DNA of 5,531 nucleotides from assembly GCA_964410675.1 (NCBI GenBank), contig CAYPIB010000132.1:1-5531 (forward strand). Direction: 5' to 3'. Shown one piece after another: positions 1 through 5,531 of the stretch. The DNA comes from RGIG3040 sp964410675 (GTDB taxonomy: Bacteria > Bacillota > Clostridia > Lachnospirales > Lachnospiraceae). Within the stretch, counting starts at the first letter, position 1, and every line of letters starts with the position of its first letter. Made by a program: the position numbers and the translations under genes. Below the pieces are notes generated by a model. The model searched no databases. It was given only the letters and a program-made list of their open reading frames with translations, and had not been told where the DNA came from.

Positions 1-2063
1 CCGGCGAGGTTATGAGCATTTGTGACAGCTTTGAAGGTGCTCTTATGAAAGCAATCCGTTCCTTGGAGCAGAATGTTGACAGTTTATTAAGCTATAATTT
101 TTCCGATATGACAATTGAAGATTTAAAAGACAGGCTTAAAATAGTTGATGACCAACGTATTTATGTAATAGCGGAAGCAATCAGAAAGGGTATAGACTAT
201 CAAACGATTCATGAAATTACAATGGTGGATGAGTGGTTTATTGATAAGCTTGCTATGATTGTTGAAATGGAGGAGGCTTTAAAGAAAGGGCCTCTTACCG
301 TTGAATTACTAAAAAAAGCAAAGCACATTGAATTTCCGGATAATGTCATTGCTGGGCTTAGTGGATGTACAGCAGATGAAGTGAAAAAGATGCGTTATGA
401 TAATAATATTATAGCGGTTTATAAAATGGTAGATACTTGTGCAGCAGAGTTTGAGGCGACGACACCTTATTACTACTCCGTATATAATGGTGAAAATGAG
501 GCTGTTGAGACAAACCCGCCAAAGAAGGTGCTGGTTTTAGGCTCAGGTCCAATCCGCATTGGCCAGGGAATTGAGTTTGATTATTGTTCTGTGCATGCTA
601 CATGGGCCTTCTCAAAGGAAGGGTATGAAACTATTATTATTAATAACAATCCGGAGACGGTAAGTACAGACTTTGATATTGCCGATAAGCTGTATTTTGA
701 ACCGCTTACCCCGGAGGATGTAGAGAGTATTGTCAACATTGAAAAGCCGGATGGTGCAGTTGTACAGTTTGGCGGTCAGACGGCAATCAAGTTAACCGAG
801 AGCCTGATGAAAATGGGCGTTCCTATTTTAGGAACGAGTGCAGAAAATGTTGATGCTGCAGAAGATAGAGAATTATTTGATAAGATTTTAGAAGAGTGTG
901 AGATTCCAAGACCTTCAGGCGGTACTGTATTTACAGCACAGGAGGCTAAAAAGGTTGCCAATAAGCTGGGATATCCTGTTCTCGTAAGACCTTCCTATGT
1001 TCTTGGCGGGCAGGGTATGCAGATTGCAATTTCCGATGAAGATATTGAAGAATTTATGGAAATTATTAATCGATTTGCACAAGATCATCCGATTTTAGTA
1101 GATAAATACCTAGTTGGAAAAGAACTTGAAGTAGATGCAGTTTGCGATGGTGAAAATATTTTGATTCCGGGTATTATGGAGCATATCGAAAGGGCAGGAG
1201 TGCATTCGGGTGACAGTATTTCGGTGTATCCGGCACAGACTGTAAGCCAAGGGGTGAAGGATACCATTGCGGAATACACAAGACGTTTGGCAAAAGCACT
1301 TCATGTAATCGGCCTCATCAATATTCAATTTATCGTTTGCAACGAGGATGTATATGTAATAGAAGTAAATCCGCGTTCGTCACGTACAGTACCTTATATC
1401 AGTAAGGTTACCGGCATTCCAATTGTACCGCTTGCAAGTAAAGTAATTATTGGAAATACTATTAAGGGTCTGGGTTATACACCGGGACTTCAGCCGGAGT
1501 CAGATTACGTGGCAATTAAAATGCCGGTATTTTCATTTGAGAAAATCCGTGGTGCAGAAATCAGTTTAGGTCCGGAAATGAAATCAACCGGCGAGTGCCT
1601 GGGGATTGCAAAAACCTTTAATGAAGCATTGTATAAGGCCTTTATCGGGGCGGGCATAAATCTTCCAAAACATAAGCAGATGATTATAACAGTAAAAGAT
1701 GCGGATAAGGGAGAAGCAATTGAAATAGGACGTAGATTTGAGAAGTTAGGATATAAAATTTATGCAACCCGATCTACGGCGAATGCATTAAGAGACGCAG
1801 GAGTAAATGCTAGAAAGGTTAACAAGATTCAGCAGGAATCTCCTACCGTCATGGATTTAATTCTGGGACACAAAATAGATTTAGTCATTGATACTCCAAC
1901 GCAGGGAAGAGATAAATCGAGAGATGGATTTTTAATTAGAAGAACAGCAATCGAAACAGGTGTTAACTGTCTGACAAGCCTAGATACCGCCAATGCGTTA
2001 TTGACTAGTTTGGAAATTACTGATGTACAGAATTTAACCTTAATTGACATTGCAGCCATTTGA
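1..2063 (+). CDS. carB: Carbamoyl-phosphate synthase large subunit, C-terminal two-thirds (5' end outside window)
   Basis: Makes carbamoyl phosphate from bicarbonate, ammonia (delivered by the glutaminase subunit CarA) and two ATP, feeding pyrimidine and arginine synthesis in the cytosol. The frame is open from the left edge (first full codon at 3); about 687 residues are visible of a family length near 1070, so roughly 380 N-terminal residues, including most of the first ATP-grasp domain, lie upstream. Visible in order: the end of the carboxyphosphate domain (GEVMSI, KAIRSLE), the helical oligomerization domain (about 60-490, with IHEIT and WFIDKLA), the second ATP-grasp domain that phosphorylates carbamate (LGSGPIRIGQG at 537-569, QFGGQTAIKL at 769-798, VRPSYVLGGQG at 984-1016, EVNPRSSRT near 1365), and the MGS-like allosteric domain (about 1670-2050, ending in LTSLDTANALL). 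Motif spacing is that of an intact enzyme, with no frameshift. Effector (UMP, ornithine or PRPP) cannot be decided here. Identity is very secure; whether it serves pyrimidine, arginine or both is not shown. Confidence 0.97.
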   Translation, partial: GEVMSICDSFEGALMKAIRSLEQNVDSLLSYNFSDMTIEDLKDRLKIVDDQRIYVIAEAIRKGIDYQTIHEITMVDEWFIDKLAMIVEMEEALKKGPLTVELLKKAKHIEFPDNVIAGLSGCTADEVKKMRYDNNIIAVYKMVDTCAAEFEATTPYYYSVYNGENEAVETNPPKKVLVLGSGPIRIGQGIEFDYCSVHATWAFSKEGYETIIINNNPETVSTDFDIADKLYFEPLTPEDVESIVNIEKPDGAVVQFGGQTAIKLTESLMKMGVPILGTSAENVDAAEDRELFDKILEECEIPRPSGGTVFTAQEAKKVANKLGYPVLVRPSYVLGGQGMQIAISDEDIEEFMEIINRFAQDHPILVDKYLVGKELEVDAVCDGENILIPGIMEHIERAGVHSGDSISVYPAQTVSQGVKDTIAEYTRRLAKALHVIGLINIQFIVCNEDVYVIEVNPRSSRTVPYISKVTGIPIVPLASKVIIGNTIKGLGYTPGLQPESDYVAIKMPVFSFEKIRGAEISLGPEMKSTGECLGIAKTFNEALYKAFIGAGINLPKHKQMIITVKDADKGEAIEIGRRFEKLGYKIYATRSTANALRDAGVNARKVNKIQQESPTVMDLILGHKIDLVIDTPTQGRDKSRDGFLIRRTAIETGVNCLTSLDTANALLTSLEITDVQNLTLIDIAAI

Positions 2064-2075
2064 CGTGAATTAGGA

Positions 2076-2082
2076 AAAGGAG
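2076..2082 (+). promoter_or_regulatory. Ribosome binding site of the Cache/GGDEF/EAL gene
   Basis: AAAGGAG lies 9 nt before the ATG at 2092 and fixes that start. Another ATG at 2084 is too close to the site and opens only a 15-codon frame, so it is not used. The site sits in the 28-bp gap after the carB stop; no terminator hairpin is visible in the gap, so read-through from carB is likely. Confidence 0.8.
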
Positions 2083-2091
2083 AATGGTTCT

Positions 2092-4410
2092 ATGCGCGAC
2101 AGAAGAATTAACAAGCAGCATGAGCAGCTAAAGAAAGTCCTCATATTTGGAATTGTTGCATTGGCCATTTGTGGTGTGATTTGCTTTTTTCATGTTATAG
2201 ATATGCGGCGAAATTTTGAAGCGGAAATTAATCAAAACATTAATGAACATTTTAACGTTACGGCACAAATCGTTGAAGAACAGACGGAAATGTATAAGCT
2301 TGAACTGAAGCCGGTTGTTTCAGATATTTCGAGTGTAATCAAACGTTCAAGTTCAAAAGGTGAAAGCCAGAACAAGGCAATTAACAAGGTTTTAAATAAT
2401 TATAAAAACTTGAATGGATTTTCTCGGATTGTTTATGTTAATCGTGATGGTATAATTTATTATCATGATTACAAAGAGCAGGAAGCAGATAATAAGCACT
2501 TTTTTAATATAGCAAGCGAAACGATAAGGATTGCAGATAATAGTATTAAATTATTAGAAAATCAAAAGGGAAGCTTGTTTTATATGCTTCCCATAATTAT
2601 TCATGAAGAAAGAGCAGGTACTGTAGTTGCAGTAAAATCGATAGAAGGTACATTAAACAACTATGCTTTTAAACATTTAAATGAAATTGGCAGCACATTT
2701 GTTGTAAAGCAGGATGGAACAATTATTTCAAGCAAATTAACCCTCAATCAGAAGGAAGCAGACGAAAATATTTTTACATGGATTGAAAATCAAGTAAAAG
2801 ACACGGATAAGAATCAAAAAAAATTAGTGTCAATTAAGACACAGCTTACAAATGAATATTCCGTCAAGGAAATGTTTAAAACAAGTAAAGAAAATATGTA
2901 TATTTCTTTTCATAAAGTAGAAGGGATAGATGAGCTGTATTTGGTTCACTGTTATGGTCAGCACGTGCTGAATCAGACAGTATATCCAGTCCTGCGGCGT
3001 GCAGTTTTAACGTGTGCCGGCATAATAGGAGTACTGCTTAGTGTTATTTTTTTTGTATGGTGCTTCCAGCGTAGTAATCTTGAATATATTATGAAGCTTG
3101 CTTATGTAGATCCGATTACGAATGGCAACAATCTAAATTATTTTACTGAACGTGCAACCGAGTTGATTGGAGAATCAAAGAAGAAGCTGTTTACGGTAAT
3201 TCGCTTTGATATTGCCAATTTCCGTTATATAAATGAAGCCTATGGGCACTTACGAGCAGATAAGATTCTACAAATTGTTTCTACTGAGAGTGCACAGATG
3301 TTTACGGGCAAAGAGATGTGCGTGCGGATGAATGCGGATCAATATGTAGTTCTGATTGAAAATGACAAGGATTTTAAAAAGCAGATATTCGAACTGACCG
3401 ATAGAGTCAACGTTCAGGCAATGGAAATGGGTATTAAATTTCCGATTAAGCTTAAGTGCGGAGTATATAAAGTGCGGCAGGATGACAGAGATGTCAATCA
3501 CTTAATTGACCGTGCAAATGTAGCAAGGAAAGCTTTAGTTGGAGATGAAAAAGAATTATTTTCTATTTACAGTGATCATATTATTAAAAATATGAGGGAG
3601 CTGGACAAAATAGAAGTTGATATGGAAAAGGCTTTAATAGATGGTGAATTTAAAGTGTTCTTGCAGCCTAAATGGGATATCGCCAAAGATAAAATATATG
3701 GTGCTGAGGCGTTGGTACGCTGGATTAAGGCCGATGGAACAATGGTATATCCAAATGATTTTATCCCTATTTTTGAGAAGAACGGATTTATTGAGAAGTT
3801 GGATTTTTATATGCTTGATAAGGTATGCATGATGCTTCATAAGCTTGCTCATGCAGGTTTGCCGGTATTTCCGATTTCAGTCAATCAATCAAGGCGGCTC
3901 ATGGATAATCCGGATTATGTGAGGAGTGTGGCGCATGTCATAAATAAGTATAAAATACCAGAACATATGGTAGAGCTTGAAGTGACGGAGTCAGTGTTTT
4001 TTGGAGAACCTGAAAAGATGATTTCTATTATTACGGAGTTAAAAGATCAGAAAGTACTACTTTCTATGGATGATTTTGGCACAGGTTATTCCAGCTTAAA
4101 TCTGCTCAAGGATGCACCCTTTGATGTGCTTAAGATTGACAGAGAATTTTTAAGTGAATCGATTACATCTAAAACAAGCGTGTGGATTTTACAGAAGATT
4201 ATCGAAATGGCCACAGGGCTGGGCATTAATGTTGTTTGTGAAGGCGTAGAAACAAAGGAACAAATTGACTTATTAAAGAGACTCGGTTGTAATTACGTAC
4301 AGGGATATTATTATTCTAAACCTATTTCAACAGGGGAATTTATACAAAAATATTTTGGTGATTACATTGAATTATCAGATGATGATGGAGAAAATCTTAA
4401 AGCAGAATAG
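2092..4410 (+). CDS. Membrane-bound Cache-sensor protein with degenerate GGDEF and intact EAL (c-di-GMP phosphodiesterase)
   Basis: Predicted to hydrolyse the second messenger c-di-GMP to pGpG at the inner face of the membrane under control of an external signal. Order in the 772 residues: a basic cytoplasmic tail, membrane helix about 16-36, an extracytoplasmic region 38-302 resembling a double Cache sensor (two similar xxDGxI strands, near 114-122 and 204-211), membrane helix 304-325, GGDEF-like domain about 332-490, and EAL domain about 511-760. The GGDEF signature is replaced by NADQY (414-418) and there is no RxxD inhibitory site before it, so cyclase activity is unlikely; such domains in other proteins can bind GTP and stimulate the EAL domain. 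The EAL domain keeps the known metal, substrate and catalytic residues: EALVRW (E539), N598, LEVTES (E630-E633), DDFGTGYSSL (D660, D661), LKID (K681, D683), EGVE (E717) and Q737. The ligand is unknown. Downstream queH overlaps its last codons. No named orthologue is recognised, so no symbol is given. Confidence 0.93.
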   Translation: MRDRRINKQHEQLKKVLIFGIVALAICGVICFFHVIDMRRNFEAEINQNINEHFNVTAQIVEEQTEMYKLELKPVVSDISSVIKRSSSKGESQNKAINKVLNNYKNLNGFSRIVYVNRDGIIYYHDYKEQEADNKHFFNIASETIRIADNSIKLLENQKGSLFYMLPIIIHEERAGTVVAVKSIEGTLNNYAFKHLNEIGSTFVVKQDGTIISSKLTLNQKEADENIFTWIENQVKDTDKNQKKLVSIKTQLTNEYSVKEMFKTSKENMYISFHKVEGIDELYLVHCYGQHVLNQTVYPVLRRAVLTCAGIIGVLLSVIFFVWCFQRSNLEYIMKLAYVDPITNGNNLNYFTERATELIGESKKKLFTVIRFDIANFRYINEAYGHLRADKILQIVSTESAQMFTGKEMCVRMNADQYVVLIENDKDFKKQIFELTDRVNVQAMEMGIKFPIKLKCGVYKVRQDDRDVNHLIDRANVARKALVGDEKELFSIYSDHIIKNMRELDKIEVDMEKALIDGEFKVFLQPKWDIAKDKIYGAEALVRWIKADGTMVYPNDFIPIFEKNGFIEKLDFYMLDKVCMMLHKLAHAGLPVFPISVNQSRRLMDNPDYVRSVAHVINKYKIPEHMVELEVTESVFFGEPEKMISIITELKDQKVLLSMDDFGTGYSSLNLLKDAPFDVLKIDREFLSESITSKTSVWILQKIIEMATGLGINVVCEGVETKEQIDLLKRLGCNYVQGYYYSKPISTGEFIQKYFGDYIELSDDDGENLKAE
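4265..4293 (+). promoter_or_regulatory. Candidate sigma-A promoter inside the EAL gene, ahead of queH-argS
   Basis: TTGACT (4265-4270) and TGTAAT (4288-4293) each match the -35 and -10 consensus at five of six positions with the ideal 17-bp spacing. Initiation would fall near 4300, giving a leader of roughly 65 nt before the likely queH start. The position suits independent expression of queH and argS. However, a match of this quality is expected by chance about once in every few windows of this size, so this is a suggestion only. Confidence 0.28.
4357..4362 (+). promoter_or_regulatory. Probable ribosome binding site of queH (GGTGAT)
   Basis: GGTGAT matches the downstream half of the full anti-Shine-Dalgarno complement (GGAGGTGATC) and ends 4 nt before the TTG at 4367. 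It lies within the EAL coding sequence. The three ATG codons at 4379-4387 have no comparable purine-rich site at a suitable distance, which is one reason for preferring the TTG. Translation could also be coupled to ribosomes finishing the EAL gene. Confidence 0.45.
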
Positions 4411-5002
4411 TGAACATGGTAAGACATTGTTTTTGCATAGCTGCTGCGCACCCTGCAGCAGCTATGTACTTATTTATCTAAGGAAGTATTTTCGGATTAC
4501 AGTCTTTTATTATAATCCCAATATTACCGATGATTTAGAATACAAAAAAAGGGTTTTGGAACAGAAACGTTTGATTTTGCGTTTAAACAATGAAAAGGAT
4601 GAAGACTGTTATGATATTTTAGTACAGGAAGGCGCATATAATCCAATTCCTTTTTGGGAAATTTCTAAAGGACATGAGAAGGACAGGGAGGGTGGCGAGA
4701 GATGCTTTTTATGCTATGAACTGCGACTAAGAGAAGCAGCTTTACAAGCAAAGGAGCAGGGCTTTCATTATTTTACAACGACTCTGTCAATAAGTCCCTT
4801 AAAGAATGCACAGCAATTAAATGCGATTGGGCTAAGATTACAAGAAGAATATGGTGTTGCTTATTTAGTTTCAGATTTTAAGAAAAAGAATGGGTATCAA
4901 ACTTCGATTCAACTTTCCAGGCAATATGATTTATATCGGCAGGATTATTGCGGCTGTATTTTTTCAAAGGTAGAAAGAGGAGCAAATAAATCTGTCAAAT
5001 GA
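4367..5002 (+). CDS. queH: Epoxyqueuosine reductase QueH (DUF208 family)
   Basis: Catalyses the last step of queuosine synthesis, reduction of epoxyqueuosine to queuosine at the wobble base of tRNAs with GUN anticodons (Tyr, His, Asn, Asp). It is the cobalamin-independent, iron-sulfur counterpart of QueG. Numbered from TTG 4367 (211 residues): HSCCAPCSSYVL with C26, C27 and C30; VFYYNPNI; ERCFLCYELRL with C113 and C116; FTTTLSISPLKNA; DFKKKNGYQTSIQLS; and DYCGC with C195 and C197. These are the family's metal-ligand and active-site blocks, all intact, and the length is normal. Start choice: family members, as I recall them, commonly begin with an NYQ segment, which here lies upstream of the ATG triplet at 4379-4387, so TTG 4367 (reading MNYQ) is preferred; TTG 4355, GTG 4358 or ATG 4379 are alternatives. 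The gene overlaps the EAL gene by 44 nt in another frame, suggesting translational coupling. argS follows 25 bp later. Confidence 0.93.
   Translation: MNYQMMMEKILKQNSEHGKTLFLHSCCAPCSSYVLIYLRKYFRITVFYYNPNITDDLEYKKRVLEQKRLILRLNNEKDEDCYDILVQEGAYNPIPFWEISKGHEKDREGGERCFLCYELRLREAALQAKEQGFHYFTTTLSISPLKNAQQLNAIGLRLQEEYGVAYLVSDFKKKNGYQTSIQLSRQYDLYRQDYCGCIFSKVERGANKSVK
4436..4466 (+). repeat. Perfect 12-bp inverted repeat with 7-nt loop (strong RNA hairpin) within queH
   Basis: CATAGCTGCTGC (4436-4447) is followed by a 7-nt loop and its exact reverse complement GCAGCAGCTATG (4455-4466). Half of the paired bases or more are G/C, so the transcript should fold stably here. The arms encode the HSCC and CSSY halves of the QueH active-site motif. 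The hairpin begins 25 nt after the stop codon of the EAL gene. It is followed by a T-rich but interrupted stretch (4467-4480) without a true T tract, so it is a poor intrinsic terminator; pausing, attenuation or RNA protection are possible roles. Confidence 0.6.
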
Positions 5003-5013
5003 TGCAATCAAGT

Positions 5014-5019
5014 AGGAGG
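5014..5019 (+). promoter_or_regulatory. Ribosome binding site of argS
   Basis: AGGAGG, a full consensus site, lies 8 nt before the ATG at 5028. An out-of-frame ATG at 5023 is only 3 nt from it and is not the start. The 25-bp gap between queH and argS has no room for a T-box leader or other aminoacyl-tRNA-responsive element, and none is visible there. Confidence 0.9.
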
Positions 5020-5027
5020 ATTATGTT

Positions 5028-5531
5028 ATGAAAAAAATTTTAGATTTGATTTCAGAAGAGATGATGAATGCTTTTAGCGCTGCGGGATACGATGCAGCTT
5101 TAGGCAAGGTAACTCTTTCAAATCGGCCGGATCTTTGTGAATATCAGTGTAATGGAGCAATGGCAGGAGCAAAGCAGTATAAAAAGGCTCCTATTATGAT
5201 TGCAAATGATGTCGCTGCAAAGCTGGCAGAGAGTCAGATTTTTGAAGAGGTCAGCGCAGTTGCCCCTGGTTTTTTAAATTGTAAAGTAAAGACAAGCTTT
5301 GTGAGTGAATATTTAAATAAGATGTTAGTAAGTGATAACTTTGGTATCGAAAAACCGGAGCGTTCCAAGAAAATCGTAATTGATTATGGCGGACCGAATG
5401 TTGCCAAGCCGCTTCATGTTGGGCACTTGCGTTCGGCAATTATCGGGGAAAGTATTAAGCGGATTGCAAGGTATGTCGGACATGAGGTAATTGGTGATAT
5501 TCATTTAGGTGATTGGGGACTTCAAATGGGG
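5028..5531 (+). CDS. argS: Arginyl-tRNA synthetase, N-terminal part (3' end outside window)
   Basis: A class I aminoacyl-tRNA synthetase that activates arginine with ATP and charges tRNA-Arg in the cytosol. The frame stays open to the right edge, giving 168 residues of a family length near 560-590. Residues 1 to about 90 form the N-terminal tRNA-recognition (Add-1) domain, with the conserved NxPxxGFLN-like block appearing here as VAPGFLNCKV. Next comes the start of the Rossmann catalytic core: VIDYGGPNVAKPLHVGHLRS, in which HVGH (130-133) is the HIGH signature that binds ATP, then GESIKRI and the conserved GDIHLGDWGLQMG at the edge. As is usual for ArgS, the KMSKS region would be further downstream and cannot be checked. 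The start is set by the AGGAGG site 8 nt upstream. It probably shares a transcript with queH. Confidence 0.96.
   Translation, partial: MKKILDLISEEMMNAFSAAGYDAALGKVTLSNRPDLCEYQCNGAMAGAKQYKKAPIMIANDVAAKLAESQIFEEVSAVAPGFLNCKVKTSFVSEYLNKMLVSDNFGIEKPERSKKIVIDYGGPNVAKPLHVGHLRSAIIGESIKRIARYVGHEVIGDIHLGDWGLQMG

Noticed and set aside
3..68. Unusual-looking GEVMSICDSFEG segment of CarB where many families have GEVMAIGRTFEE, considered as damage.
   Set aside because: The frame and flanking motifs are intact, and the matching segment in the second half of the protein (STGECLGIAKTFNEAL) is similarly variable, so this looks like lineage variation.
2001..2029. Possible promoter at the carB 3' end: TTGACT, 17 bp, TGTACA with an upstream TG.
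   Set aside because: The -10 matches consensus at only three of six positions. It is better explained as carB coding sequence, and read-through from carB is enough to express the next gene.
2568..2592. Inverted repeat GGGAAGC ... GCTTCCC (7-bp stem, 11-nt loop).
   Set aside because: Short stem inside the Cache-like coding region, no T tract after it, and the reading frame continues undisturbed.
2816..2823. Run of eight A residues in the EAL gene, and eight T residues at 3047-3054, as possible slippage or phase-variation sites.
   Set aside because: Both read through in frame as ordinary codons (QKK; IFF in membrane helix 2) and are near the lower limit for slippage; nothing in the flanks suggests programmed switching.
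2958..2971. Perfect 14-bp palindrome TCAGCACGTGCTGA inside the EAL gene.
   Set aside because: A palindrome this short is expected roughly once in every few windows of this size, it lies mid-gene, and it has no repeated copy or neighbouring regulatory signal.
4544..4550. A7 followed by GGG in queH resembling a frameshift site.
   Set aside because: In the queH frame the codons are AAA AAA AGG, not the A_AAA_AAG arrangement, and the protein is full length without any shift.
5251..5439. Minus-strand open frame of 62 codons opposite argS, and similar minus-strand frames opposite carB, the EAL gene and queH.
   Set aside because: All lie opposite strongly supported genes, lack recognisable protein motifs, and are best explained as shadows.

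Overview
The window is a compact stretch of chromosome with four genes, all on the + strand: the 3' two-thirds of carB (carbamoyl-phosphate synthase large subunit), a complete membrane-bound Cache/GGDEF/EAL c-di-GMP protein, a complete queH (epoxyqueuosine reductase) and the 5' end of argS (arginyl-tRNA synthetase). The AT-leaning composition, strong AGGAGG-type ribosome binding sites, use of QueH rather than QueG and the style of the EAL domain (QPK...GAEALVRW) point to a Gram-positive anaerobe of the Clostridia, most likely Lachnospiraceae. That placement is a judgement from protein style, not from a search.

Layout: carB enters from the left edge and stops at 2063. A 28-bp gap containing an AAAGGAG site leads to the 772-residue c-di-GMP protein (2092-4410). 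queH overlaps the 3' end of that gene, probably starting at a TTG (4367), and ends at 5002. A 25-bp gap with an AGGAGG site leads to argS (5028 to the right edge). No gap exceeds 30 bp, I see no clear rho-independent terminator between genes, and the long reading frames on the minus strand are shadows of these genes. The four genes could therefore be co-transcribed, although a sigma-A-like promoter candidate (4265-4293) inside the EAL gene could give queH-argS its own transcript.

Functionally the genes are a mixture: pyrimidine/arginine precursor supply (CarB), second-messenger turnover in response to an extracytoplasmic signal (the EAL protein, whose GGDEF motif is degenerate while its EAL catalytic residues are all present), tRNA wobble-base modification (QueH) and tRNA charging (ArgS). 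Only queH and argS share an obvious theme, tRNA. I see no mobile element, CRISPR array, RNA gene or evidently new system. The least explained items are a perfect 12-bp inverted repeat with a 7-nt loop lying exactly over the codons of the QueH CCxxC motif, just downstream of the EAL stop codon, and the non-ATG overlapping start of queH.
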